A stretch of DNA of 48,399 nt from Pseudomonadota bacterium (GTDB taxonomy: Bacteria > Desulfobacterota > SM23-61), in NCBI GenBank assembly GCA_018819135.1, contig JAHJQK010000113.1:1-48399 (forward strand). The letters run 5' to 3'. The notes beneath the pieces are model-generated. The model worked only from the letters and a program-made list of their open reading frames with translations. It did not search any database and was not told the origin of the DNA. Below are positions 10,816 through 19,347 of this stretch, one piece after another (position 1 is the first letter of the stretch; each line of letters starts with the position of its first letter). Both the position numbers and the translations under genes were made by a program.

Positions 10816-11562
10816 CTATTCAGTGTAATTTTTAATCAGCCTTGAACCATATACAAAAAAGGCTATGCTACAGATAATCAAAACAGCAAAGGATATCAGT
10901 CCTTCCTGATCCATTGCAGCCTTCCTGATAACGATATTCGTATGCGTCAAAGGCATGAGATAGATTATGGGTTTAATGAGTTGGGGTACCTTATCCACAG
11001 GAAAAAATGTGCCGCTGAAAAATGCCATCGGCATGATGAAGAAGTTTGAATAGGTGGCAGTATCCTCATGTGATTTTGCCAGCATACCTGTGATGACCCC
11101 TAAATTCGCAAAGAGAAAACAGTTCAGTAGTAGGGTAGTTATAAAAATTGGCGTGAGAGAGAAATGGGGAGACGTTAAAAAACCGGCAACGATGATCAGG
11201 GACGATGCAAAGAGCCCTTTCACCATGCCGGCAAGAACCTCTCCTACCATAATGGATGAAGGGCTGATGGGCGCCTGGACAAATACCTGAAAGGTCTTGA
11301 AATAGAGTCTGTTTAAGTTAAAGGCACTCGCTATCCAGGTATAGGAATTGTTCATCGAGCTCATCGCAACCAGACCCGGAATGAGAAAGCTCAGATAATC
11401 GGTCTCCTGAATCCTGACATTCCTTCCGAGTCCAAAGCCGAATGCTATTAAGTAGATTATCGGTACAACCATTGCAGAAAAGAGATATCCAAGCCTCAGG
11501 AGTTTCCTCCTGAAAAGGAGCATCTCCCTGAAAAATATCGGATACCAACCAAAGGCATTCAC
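10816..11562 (-). CDS. ABC-2 type transporter permease
   Basis: Inner-membrane permease of an ABC-2 (usually export) transporter, about 248 residues with around six hydrophobic segments. The first is LLRLGYLFSAMVVPIIYLIA (about 22-41), and PMAFFSGTFFPVDKVPQ is the signature loop of the family. The start is GTG overlapping the stop of the ATPase gene as GTGA, so the two are translationally coupled and form one transporter. It sits between an importer (FecCDE-like) and the chelatase genes, an unusual place for an exporter. Substrate unknown; a tetrapyrrole or metallophore is a guess from context. Confidence 0.87.
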   Translation of the reverse strand: MNAFGWYPIFFREMLLFRRKLLRLGYLFSAMVVPIIYLIAFGFGLGRNVRIQETDYLSFLIPGLVAMSSMNNSYTWIASAFNLNRLYFKTFQVFVQAPISPSSIMVGEVLAGMVKGLFASSLIIVAGFLTSPHFSLTPIFITTLLLNCFLFANLGVITGMLAKSHEDTATYSNFFIMPMAFFSGTFFPVDKVPQLIKPIIYLMPLTHTNIVIRKAAMDQEGLISFAVLIICSIAFFVYGSRLIKNYTE

Positions 11563-12392
11563 TCTATCCGTTCTCCTGTCAATTTTATAAACACATCCTC
11601 AAGATTTGACCGCCTGATCGTCACACCGTCATCCCTTCCCCGTGCCATTTCGAGCGCATCCTCTCGGCGTCTGCATACCTGCTGGATGAGCCTGCCGTCA
11701 TTATTAATGAACTCGGCAGTATACTCTCCTACCATTGCCTTCAGGTTCTTCGGACTGTCGAGGGCGATCAATTTCCCCTTTGAGAGGATTCCCACCCTGT
11801 CACATAAGGCCTCTGCCTCTTCGATATAGTGTGTTGTGATGACAACAGTTCTTCCGTCTATCCTCGTCTTTCTGATCACATTCCACATCTGACGCCTTAT
11901 CTGTGGGTCAAGCCCTATGGATGGTTCATCTAAAAACAGCACGGAAGGCACTGTAAGAAGCGCCCTCGACAGAAGAAGCCTCCTCTGCATGCCTCCGGAA
12001 AAACTGGAAACGAGAGAATCTTTTCTGTCCCACAGATCAACCATCCTTAGGGCAGATCTGATTTCCCCTTTCATATCCCTTACGCGATGAAGCATCCCAT
12101 AGATCAGCAGATTCTCATAAGCGGTAAGTTCTCTGTCGAGATTATTCTCCTGAGGAACAATACCTATTCGTTTCTTTATCTCGAAAGGCTCCTCTACGAC
12201 ATGAAAACCATCAATCATGCATCTGCCCGCATCAGGCCTGCTTAATGTGGTAAGCATTTTAATAATAGTAGTTTTACCTGCGCCGTTTGGTCCCAGGAGT
12301 CCAAAGACCTCACCTTTTCTAATCTCAAAAGAGACATCTTGAACAGCCCTTATGTTTCCGTAACTCTTTGTTAAATCTTTCACTTCGATCAT
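11559..12392 (-). CDS. ABC-2 transporter ATP-binding protein
   Basis: ATPase partner of the adjacent ABC-2 permease, 277 residues. Walker A GPNGAGKT (34-41), Q-loop around VPQENN (79-84), ABC signature FSGGMQ (131-136), Walker B VLFLDEP (151-157) and switch histidine in TTHYIEEAE are all intact. The C-terminal region (about 215-277) matches the extra domain of the drug-resistance/CcmA-like class. ATG at 12392 overlaps the stop of the FecE-like gene as ATGA. Works at the cytoplasmic face of the inner membrane. Confidence 0.9.
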   Translation of the reverse strand: MIEVKDLTKSYGNIRAVQDVSFEIRKGEVFGLLGPNGAGKTTIIKMLTTLSRPDAGRCMIDGFHVVEEPFEIKKRIGIVPQENNLDRELTAYENLLIYGMLHRVRDMKGEIRSALRMVDLWDRKDSLVSSFSGGMQRRLLLSRALLTVPSVLFLDEPSIGLDPQIRRQMWNVIRKTRIDGRTVVITTHYIEEAEALCDRVGILSKGKLIALDSPKNLKAMVGEYTAEFINNDGRLIQQVCRRREDALEMARGRDDGVTIRRSNLEDVFIKLTGERIE

Positions 12393-13165
12393 AAACCTAT
12401 CCTCGGATAGATCACCTTCGTTCCGTTATAGGGGATTAAAGATACCTCAATCCCGTAAACCCTCTTTAAGTTCTCTTCCGTTATCACTGCCTGTGGAGCG
12501 CCACTTGAAACGACAGAACCACTATTGAGCATCACAACCTTATCCGAAAAAAGCATGGCGAGGTTTGGATCATGCAGTGTCATCAGCACGGTCAGCCCTC
12601 TTTCCCTGGTTATTTCTCTCACTTTTTTCAAGACAAGAAGCTGATTCCTGAAATCAAGGTGCGATGTCGGTTCATCAAGAAGCAGGATGGGTGCTTCCTG
12701 TGAAAGGGCCCGTGCAATTAATACGAGCTGTCTTTCCCCACCGCTGATTTTTGTGTAAGGCCTGTCCTTTAAATGAGAGATACCAACCGTCTCGATTGAC
12801 GCTTCAGCCTTACGATAGTCATGCCTGGAAGGAGATGAAAATGTACCGATATGTGATACTCTTCCCGTAAGTACGACATCTAAAACAGAGTACGCGAAAG
12901 AAGGTTCATGTTCCTGGGGAACAATGGCAAGCATACGGGCCTTTTTTTCAACGGAAAGCTCCAATATGTTTTTCCCGTCAAAGCATATCTCACCTTTCTG
13001 GGGCTTCCATAATCCTGATATGCACTTAAAGACAGTGGTTTTACCGGAACCATTCGGACCGAGGACTGTAGTCATCTGCCCCATGTTTGCCCCGAATTCA
13101 ATCCCCTTAAGGATGTCCATCCCTGAATGATTATGCCTGAAATATAACTCTTTAACTTCTAACAT
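12389..13165 (-). CDS. FecE/BtuD-type iron-chelate or corrinoid ABC importer ATPase
   Basis: ATP-binding subunit of a class II (large substrate) importer, 258 residues. Walker A GPNGSGKT (36-43), signature SGGERQ (141-146), Walker B ILLLDEP (160-166), D-loop SHLD and switch histidine in TLHDPN are present. The pattern GRVSHIG around 101-107 and the H-x-D-x-R-x-A spacing after it match the FecE/BtuD/FhuC group. It follows the permease gene by 40 bp and precedes the ABC-2 genes with a 4-bp overlap. Substrate could be iron siderophore, haem, cobalamin or nickel/cobalt chelate; the neighbouring chelatase favours a tetrapyrrole or cobalt-type ligand. Confidence 0.9.
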   Translation of the reverse strand: MLEVKELYFRHNHSGMDILKGIEFGANMGQMTTVLGPNGSGKTTVFKCISGLWKPQKGEICFDGKNILELSVEKKARMLAIVPQEHEPSFAYSVLDVVLTGRVSHIGTFSSPSRHDYRKAEASIETVGISHLKDRPYTKISGGERQLVLIARALSQEAPILLLDEPTSHLDFRNQLLVLKKVREITRERGLTVLMTLHDPNLAMLFSDKVVMLNSGSVVSSGAPQAVITEENLKRVYGIEVSLIPYNGTKVIYPRIGL

Positions 13166-13205
13166 ATGATCCTTTTACCTTAAACTTTTACACTTTGAAC
13201 TTTTT

Positions 13206-14213
13206 CTATTTCCCCCAGCTTTCCCTTCCTCCCCTTTTCATGAGGTAGATGAAAAAGGGGGCGCCTATTATGGCCGTTATGATCCCCACAGGTATATCAA
13301 AATCGGTCAGGCTTCTTGCAATGGTATCAGCAAATATCATGAACGCAGCACCGCCTGCCATGCTCAGCGAAACAAGGCTTTTATGGTCAGGCCCTGTCAT
13401 CATCCTTACCAGATGGGGAACCATCAAACCCACCCAGCCGATAATTCCGCTTACTGATACAGCGATACTTACTGCAAATGACGAAGCAGTAATAAAGATT
13501 ATCCTCTCCCTTTTTACATTTACCCCCAGGGTTTTCGCCTCCTCTTCGCCCATGCTCATCACATTGAGTCGCCACCTCATAAGGAATACGGGTAAAAGCC
13601 CTAAAGTTACGCCTGTCCCTGCAATCTTTACAAGCCTCCAGTCCGATAAAGAGAAACTGCCCATCAGCCAGAAGACAATGCTCTGAAGCTTATAGGGGTC
13701 AACAAGAAACTTCACAATAGAGACCATTGCAGTGAAAAAGGCTGAAATTATTACGCCGGATAATATGAGCGGAAGCCTCGAAACCTCTCCCTGTGTCCTG
13801 GCTATTGTATAGGTAAGGATGACCGCAGCAATGCCAAAGACAAATGACGTAAGCTGTATGGGCAGTTGAGGAAAGAAACCGACTGATAGCGCACATCCCA
13901 ACGCAGCGCCTGCTGATATGCCGAGTATGAATGGATCAACAAGCGGGTTTCTGAATATCCCCTGAAGGGTAACGCCGGAGCCCGAAAGTGCAATCCCAAC
14001 AAGCCCTGCGAGGATTACCCTCGGCAACCTGATGTCGAGAATGATAGCCTTTTCAGCTATATCTGACAAACCGGGGGATTGTATAACCTCATTGACAAGA
14101 ATTTTTAGAACCATAATCGGTGACACATTGAATGCCCCAATGAAAAGGGATAGCCCGCCGGCCAGAAAAGGTGAAATCAATATCAATACATATTTCAGTG
14201 AGTTAGTCTTCAA
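13206..14213 (-). CDS. FecCD/BtuC-type ABC importer permease
   Basis: Inner-membrane channel of the class II importer, about 335 residues with 8-10 hydrophobic helices. The family signature is clear: DIRLPRVILAGLVGIALSGSG near 60-80, GIFRNPLVDPFILGISAGAALG, and GWVGLMVPHLVRMMTGPDH near 260-280. The start taken is TTG at 14213, overlapping the end of the binding-protein gene by 11 bp, with an AAAAGG site just upstream; an internal TTG at residue 10 is possible. Pairs with the FecE-like ATPase and the binding protein. Confidence 0.9.
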   Translation of the reverse strand: MKTNSLKYVLILISPFLAGGLSLFIGAFNVSPIMVLKILVNEVIQSPGLSDIAEKAIILDIRLPRVILAGLVGIALSGSGVTLQGIFRNPLVDPFILGISAGAALGCALSVGFFPQLPIQLTSFVFGIAAVILTYTIARTQGEVSRLPLILSGVIISAFFTAMVSIVKFLVDPYKLQSIVFWLMGSFSLSDWRLVKIAGTGVTLGLLPVFLMRWRLNVMSMGEEEAKTLGVNVKRERIIFITASSFAVSIAVSVSGIIGWVGLMVPHLVRMMTGPDHKSLVSLSMAGGAAFMIFADTIARSLTDFDIPVGIITAIIGAPFFIYLMKRGGRESWGK

Positions 14214-15189
14214 TCCTTTTCACCTTACTGTAAGGAATACCGAAGACCTTCCTGTAAAAATTATCAGAAATCTTCTCAAGATTGACATCATGGAAATATT
14301 CCGGATAGGTCTTCATCGCCATCCAGAGGGAAATCAGTGCAATCGTTGGAGACCATGTGGACCACGATTTTGGTACCTTATATACCCTGCCCTCTTTTAT
14401 TGCCTTGATAAACTTCCACTGCGGATTGTTCATAATATCCTCAGCCGTATACTTCGCAATATCCGTAATGAAGATAACATCAGGATTCCATGCGATGATT
14501 TTTTCCATCGAAACATCAGCATGCTTTTGCGGTATGGAAGATGCAGGGTTAATTCCACCGACAAGTTTGAAAATATCGTTTGTAACCCCAACGGCACAAG
14601 CTACCAATGTAGGTTTATTATAGATATAAAGAACCTTTTTCTTCTTGCTGACAGGTATTTTTAACACCCTTTCTTTAATGAGATTCAAGATCTTCTCCAT
14701 CTCCGAAATGGCATGTTCCATTTGCCCTTCTTTTGAGAAAAGCCTTCCATATAGTCTCATCACTTCATATAATTCAGGGAGGCTATCAGGGGATATCGCG
14801 ATTACCTTCAATCCCTTTTCTTCCATAAACCTCACAGCCTCAGGGTAGTTACTCCATGTGATAACAATATCGGGTTTCTGTTTAAGTAGTACTTCCATGT
14901 TCACATTATTACTACTTCCGGTAGAAGGGATGGCCCTTTCAATATCGGGTTTTGTTGCCTTTATAAGATCATTATCATATGCCCATCTACCAATGCCCAC
15001 AATCTTATCCCAGATGCCAAGGACAGGTATCAAATCAGGGAAATGAAAGATTACCGCCCGATTAACAGGCACAGGAACGGTTACCACCCTGCCCATCTTG
15101 TCAGTGTATGTTATGGTAGCAGCCTCTAATGTGGCTGCTACCATAAGGAACATCAGGATGCATCCTGTGAGTCGAAAAATTCTATTCAT
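14203..15189 (-). CDS. periplasmic substrate-binding protein (BtuF/FepB-like)
   Basis: Captures substrate in the periplasm and delivers it to the permease. About 328 residues: an N-terminal hydrophobic signal (about 3-24) followed by the ITYTDKMGRVVTVPVPVNR segment and the two-lobed fold of the TroA/FecB superfamily, with DLIPVLGIWDKIVGIGRW early and WNPDVIFITDI late. An LTGC near residues 7-10 resembles a lipobox, but it precedes most of the hydrophobic core, so secretion with cleavage after Ala-Ala is more likely. I chose ATG 15189, whose A overlaps the receptor stop (TGATG). Ligand not readable from sequence. Confidence 0.88.
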   Translation of the reverse strand: MNRIFRLTGCILMFLMVAATLEAATITYTDKMGRVVTVPVPVNRAVIFHFPDLIPVLGIWDKIVGIGRWAYDNDLIKATKPDIERAIPSTGSSNNVNMEVLLKQKPDIVITWSNYPEAVRFMEEKGLKVIAISPDSLPELYEVMRLYGRLFSKEGQMEHAISEMEKILNLIKERVLKIPVSKKKKVLYIYNKPTLVACAVGVTNDIFKLVGGINPASSIPQKHADVSMEKIIAWNPDVIFITDIAKYTAEDIMNNPQWKFIKAIKEGRVYKVPKSWSTWSPTIALISLWMAMKTYPEYFHDVNLEKISDNFYRKVFGIPYSKVKRIED

Positions 15190-17402
15190 CAAAACCTCAA
15201 TGTCAGTTCGCTAAACCATGACCTCCCCGGCGCCTTGTAATAATAGAAGTGATCTTCATCGAAGATATTGTCTACAGAAAGGGAGAGCGTCGCAAATTTC
15301 GTTATTTTGTAAGAGATTTTTGCATCTGCCTTAAAAAACGGATCATAAGATCCTTGGACATGGTTTACCGTATCCTTGTTTTCATCGGTTGAATACCTTT
15401 TGCTCACATAACGTCCTGTTATGGAAGCAGAAAATGGGCCCTTTTCCATTTCGGCGCCCACGTTAAAGATTCTCTCAGGTAAATCGGTCAACTGCTTTCC
15501 GACAGTTTCGGGTTTTGCTTCATTTTCTTTTATCTTCGATTTGGTATAAGCAAAGTTGACAAAAATCCTTAGCCATTTTTCAAACCGCTGCTCTGCCTCA
15601 AGCTCTATGCCTTCACTTTTTGCTTTGCCTACATTTATACGCTCATTATAGGTAGGTGAGATTGTCTTTGTGTAAATGAGGTCTTTCATGTTGTTTTCAA
15701 AATAGGTGGCTTTGACCTTTGCCCCCTTCCATAATTCCTGTTCAGCACCAATATCCCACGATACGGTAGTCTCTGGCTTTAAATCCTTATTTGCTTCATA
15801 AGTGACACCTAATGACGAGGTATATGTATAATACAAATCATAGACTGTTGGAGGCCTGAATGCCTTTCCAATTGAGGTCCTTAAAGTTGTCTTTTCAAAT
15901 GGTTTATATATAAGGGCAGCCTTCGGGCTGAAGGATGATACATCTCTTGAATCATAATGTTTTGGATATCCTGTTTTACCCACATCATTGGCATACCCAT
16001 CGTATGTCTCCCACCAGTCCTGTCTGAAACCAAGATATGCAGTGAGATTATCAAGAATCATCATCTCATCCTGAACAAATAAAGAATATGTTCTGTCTTT
16101 GCCCTCTGACTCATAGTAAAGTGTAGTCTTTGAATCCTCGTCTTTCCAGTTTGAAAGGTTATGATTCTTTGAATCCGCCTCGTTTTGCCTGAAGCTGCCG
16201 CCAACGGTGAGGATGTGGCTTTTTAAAAGTGGCAAGGAAACCTGCAGGTCTGCATTATAACTCTCAGATGGTGAATTTGAAACCTTTCCAGGTCCTCCTG
16301 TTCGGGTGGCAGTTGTGTCGGGTGTCGTATACCACGACTTCCCCTGATCGAGGTAGGTTAGGGAAATTTTCGCTTTGGCCAACGCTATCTCGGTTTCATA
16401 ACTTAAGTTATAAATATTACGCTCCTTGCCTCCGGATCCGGAAAGAAAAGATGATTCTTTTACAGACCCATACGACCAGACAGGGTTACCTGTCGCATCC
16501 TTTAAATATGTATGGGGTTCTTCATATTCGTACTGCCCATCTCGGATCCCCATAAATGAGAGAGTTAGCTTTGAAGTTTTGGAGAAATCATATCCTACCT
16601 TAAAGGTGGCCCCATCATCCCACCGCTTCTGGTCACCCATATCTCCGATTAAGTAACGGCTATTTCCCTCTCTATCCGTGGTGGAGGACCACCCTGTAAT
16701 CCCTGCTGTCGGTTGTTTGCTCTGAACATTTGAATTCAATGGATAACCGTTTGTGCCTTTATATCCATAACTCAAAAAGAGGCTCAGTTTGTCCTTAAGC
16801 TTATCGCCACAGGACAGGTAAAACTTACTCATATCATCCCATCCTTCACCTCTGTCCCAGCTTGAGCCGTAACCGCTTTTTATTGTGAATTCCCTCTTTT
16901 CAGGCATCTTTGTGATAATGTTTACCACACCTCCCATGGCATAACCGCCGTAAAGGCTCGAAAATGGACCCCTTACAACCTCAATTCTTTCCACATTCTC
17001 AGGCGGGATCCCATCCAGATAAGCCGCTCCAGTACGTGGTTCATTTAGCGTCATACCATCCATCAAAACCAATGTTCTGTTCTGTCCCGGGATTCCCCGC
17101 AAGCTGAAAACCGGCACCAATCCCACAATACCTTCTTCACGCCTGGTAAAGAAACCGGGAACTGTATTTAATGCCCCTTCAACTGTTAGGATATTTCTCT
17201 TTTCTATATCCTTCTTTGTTACCACACTCACAGAGGCAGGGACTTCTGTTATCTCCTTCTCTGTCCTTGTGGCGGTAACCACAATCTCCTCAAGCTTTAT
17301 TTCCTTCTCCCTTTCCTCAGCAAATGCAACTGCTATATTGACCAACAAAGCCATAATACCCAGAAAACCCATCAAAACAATTTTCATTAAACTCCTTTTC
17401 AT
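15189..17402 (-). CDS. TonB-dependent outer-membrane receptor
   Basis: Ligand-gated beta-barrel receptor, about 737 residues. A signal peptide (about 1-29) is followed by a TonB box region IKLEEIVVTATRTEK, then the plug domain with RGIPGQNRTLVLMDGMTLNE and RIEVVRGPFSSLYGGYAMGG, then repeated aromatic-rich strands and a C-terminal strand ending WFSELTLRF, as expected for an outer-membrane barrel. The ATG at 17402 has AGGAGGTGG seven bases upstream. It is the first intact gene of the uptake operon. The sequence is BtuB/colicin-receptor-like in layout, but the ligand (cobalamin, other corrinoid, haem or metal chelate) is inferred only from the neighbouring chelatase and BtuCDF-like importer. No cobalamin riboswitch box was found upstream. 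Confidence 0.92.
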   Translation of the reverse strand: MKRSLMKIVLMGFLGIMALLVNIAVAFAEEREKEIKLEEIVVTATRTEKEITEVPASVSVVTKKDIEKRNILTVEGALNTVPGFFTRREEGIVGLVPVFSLRGIPGQNRTLVLMDGMTLNEPRTGAAYLDGIPPENVERIEVVRGPFSSLYGGYAMGGVVNIITKMPEKREFTIKSGYGSSWDRGEGWDDMSKFYLSCGDKLKDKLSLFLSYGYKGTNGYPLNSNVQSKQPTAGITGWSSTTDREGNSRYLIGDMGDQKRWDDGATFKVGYDFSKTSKLTLSFMGIRDGQYEYEEPHTYLKDATGNPVWSYGSVKESSFLSGSGGKERNIYNLSYETEIALAKAKISLTYLDQGKSWYTTPDTTATRTGGPGKVSNSPSESYNADLQVSLPLLKSHILTVGGSFRQNEADSKNHNLSNWKDEDSKTTLYYESEGKDRTYSLFVQDEMMILDNLTAYLGFRQDWWETYDGYANDVGKTGYPKHYDSRDVSSFSPKAALIYKPFEKTTLRTSIGKAFRPPTVYDLYYTYTSSLGVTYEANKDLKPETTVSWDIGAEQELWKGAKVKATYFENNMKDLIYTKTISPTYNERINVGKAKSEGIELEAEQRFEKWLRIFVNFAYTKSKIKENEAKPETVGKQLTDLPERIFNVGAEMEKGPFSASITGRYVSKRYSTDENKDTVNHVQGSYDPFFKADAKISYKITKFATLSLSVDNIFDEDHFYYYKAPGRSWFSELTLRF

Positions 17403-17482
17403 CAACCACCTCCTGAACTTTCTCTTCTTTCTTTTTTGGCAGCCATTAAAGCCTTCTCTGCTTGATTCGCTGGGAAATAAGC

Positions 17483-17869
17483 TTAGTCCCTATTCTCTCC
17501 CATGCCGCCGCCCAAGACCCGCTGGCCGTCGATAAAAATGAGCCCGTAGCCCGAATCGAAGGGCAGGCCCCTCATCTGCGATTGGTAGGCGGAGGCGCCG
17601 GGAAAGTTCTCCCCCCGGATGTAAACCCCAGGGATCTCTTTCAGGAGGTCCGAGACCATTTCGGCACTGGAGCGTTTGATTTCCTCCTGGGTGACGACGA
17701 TGGTTTCCACGGGAACGTCTTTCAAGAGATGTGGCGTGCGCGTGCCCGTAACCACAATTTCATCCAGTTTCCATATATCGACCTTTTCAGTTTCCTGGGC
17801 TAAAAGAAACCATCGCCCGCCTGGGCAAATTATCATCCCCAAAATGAGAATTGCCGTTACTGTTTTCAT
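17483..17869 (-). pseudogene. truncated TonB-dependent receptor (signal peptide and part of plug only)
   Basis: 128 codons that begin like a complete receptor: ATG after GGAAGGTGG, a signal peptide, TonB-box region KLDEIVVTGTRTP, and plug elements DLLKEIPGVYIRGENFPG and SGYGLIFIDGQRVLGGGMGE. The reading frame then ends with NRD and a TAG-containing stop before the conserved RIEVVKGP segment; no barrel follows. Only 80 bp separate it from the intact receptor, which is a different, AT-richer sequence. It is therefore a remnant of an older receptor gene, probably cut by arrival of the chelatase block. It could still yield a short secreted plug-like peptide, but I think it is non-functional. Confidence 0.8.
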
Positions 17870-18041
17870 CCACCTTCCTCCTATCCTTGTTTCCGATGAG
17901 AGCTTTTAATATAAATGCTACGAAATTAAAAACCGTGTTACTAAAAATGAAAATTACCCTATCATCAAAACTTTGTCAAGTAGAAAAGTGTTTTCATGCC
18001 CTGGTATATTTTCGTTAAGTTTTTAATCGATATTTTAGTGA

Positions 18042-18090
18042 ACCCCCCCTCTCCCCTCTTACCCCTCGAGGGGGAGGGTAAGGGTGGGGA
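18042..18090. repeat. GC-rich palindromic intergenic repeat
   Basis: Inverted repeat centred on CTCGAG with arms of the type CTTACCCCTCGAGG / GGAGGGTAAGG. This resembles the widely dispersed C-rich/G-rich intergenic palindromes of proteobacteria. It could form a strong hairpin between the divergent operons, but there is no following T-run on either strand for a classical terminator. Confidence 0.65.
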
Positions 18091-18495
18091 GATTGCTTCA
18101 CTCTGTTCGCAATGAAAACTCACTTGAATGTCAACTTATTAAGGCCGTTCACTATAAGTCAGGTTGAATTTTTAATGGAGCTCAGATTTCGATCTATGAA
18201 GGATATGATTAAAAAGATTGGCGGGGGAGCAGCTTATAGGATCCCCAATTTTGTTAAATTCCTTGAATAAATCTTGAAGGAATCTCCCCGGGAGAATTCG
18301 TAACCGAATTCCGTGAAGAGGGCCCGGGTTCAATTTACTCCTAAAAACAATCCAAACAAGTTTTCTGAAAAAGAAAAGGCATTTTCTGCAGAAGAAGAAA
18401 GGGCCAGGGCTGGACCATGTTAAGCATTATTTAGAGAAAATATTTTTCTCCCTATCGTATCCCTTTATTGGTCCAATCGATATTATCATTGAAAA

Positions 18496-18524
18496 TTGAC
18501 TTTTTTTGTATTATATATTTTAAT
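18496..18524 (+). promoter_or_regulatory. candidate sigma-70 promoter for the macro/HdrD-receiver cluster
   Basis: TTGACT (18496-18501), a 17-bp spacer, then TTTAAT (18519-18524): one mismatch in each hexamer to the consensus at ideal spacing. The first gene starts at 18697, giving a leader of about 165 bases. Confidence 0.55.
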
Positions 18525-18696
18525 AGATCTTGAAAGGAAAAGTAGGTTTTGTAGGGGAGAAAACCTGCTGCGGAAATGGTGAAACGATCAAACTCCAGTC
18601 GGTTCGTTCCTTTCATTCACGATCACGGTTTTGGGATTTTTTGGAAATCAATTTTATGAGACTTCTTAGGTTCATTCTTGAATAGGGAGTTTGAAG

Positions 18697-19227
18697 ATGG
18701 CGGATGAGCTGCAAGTGAAAGAGAGTGTGATTCGTTTAACCCAGGGTGATATTTTCGGCCTGCCGGTCGAGGCCATCGTCTATTATGCCCGGCCGGACTT
18801 GGTCTTAGGCTCCGGATTCGGCGGAGCGATTGCCGCCCGGGGAGGCCCTAAGATTCAGGAGGAGCTGAAAAAATTGGGTACGGTCCAGACCACGGAGGCG
18901 GTGGTTACGTCGGGGGGAAACCTGGAAGCCCGGTACATCATCCATGCCGTAGGGCCCAGGTTCCAGGAAGAAAACCTGGAAGAAAAACTCCGGAGCACCA
19001 TGCTCAATGCCTTGCGCAGGGCAGAGGAGAATGGAGTCCAAAGTTTAGCTTTTCCCGCCATGGGAGTAGGCTTTTACGGGATTCCTCCGGAGGTATGTGC
19101 CCGGGAGACTTTGGGGGCGGTGAAGAAATACCTGGAGAATCCTACCGGACTGCGGGAGATAATTTTTTGTTTAATAGACTCCCGGGAGTTGAAACCTTTT
19201 CAAGACCAGATAAAAAAATTACCCTAA
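18697..19227 (+). CDS. macro-domain protein (ADP-ribose binding family)
   Basis: Stand-alone macro domain of about 176 residues. It starts with the family opening VIRLTQGDIFGLPVEAIVYY and has GFGGAIAARGG, IIHAVGPRF and FPAMGVGFYGIPPEV in the right order. The NAAN motif normally found after the first strand is replaced by YYARPD, so the asparagine used in many ADP-ribose or O-acetyl-ADP-ribose hydrolases is missing; binding without hydrolysis, or a different ligand, is possible. I chose ATG 18697, with a TAGGGAG site about 8 bp upstream; TTG 18691 would add two codons. It heads a plus-strand cluster with the membrane and HdrD-like genes (120-bp gap), so shared function is uncertain. Confidence 0.85.
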   Translation: MADELQVKESVIRLTQGDIFGLPVEAIVYYARPDLVLGSGFGGAIAARGGPKIQEELKKLGTVQTTEAVVTSGGNLEARYIIHAVGPRFQEENLEEKLRSTMLNALRRAEENGVQSLAFPAMGVGFYGIPPEVCARETLGAVKKYLENPTGLREIIFCLIDSRELKPFQDQIKKLP

Positions 19228-19347
19228 CCAGCGAAGCCCGCAAGAGTTTAAAAAGCATTGGTTTTTCCCGCCGGCGAACGTTTTTCCGATAGCGGACTGG
19301 GCTTTTGGGATTGGATGATATGAGGGTAGAAAATTTAGGAGGAAATG

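Larger units (their letters stand above)
17870..18696. other. 827-bp intergenic region between divergent operons
   Basis: No convincing gene. It holds the divergent start regions of the receptor operon (minus) and the macro-domain cluster (plus), a GC-rich palindrome at 18042-18090, a 28-bp sequence at 18130-18157 that recurs at 46941-46968, a 31-codon open frame at 18175-18270 without a good ribosome site, and a sigma-70-like promoter at 18496-18524. A GTGTTAC at 17935-17941 resembles half of a NikR-type operator but lacks the matching half. No B12 riboswitch motif was seen. Confidence 0.6.

Noticed and set aside
17935..17941. NikR-type operator (GTGTTAC)
   Set aside because: Only one half-site; the mirrored GTAACAC at the proper distance is absent.
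17870..18696. Cobalamin riboswitch upstream of the TonB-dependent receptor
   Set aside because: Expected from the CobN/BtuB-like context, but no B12-box-like conserved core was found on the minus strand in this region by eye.
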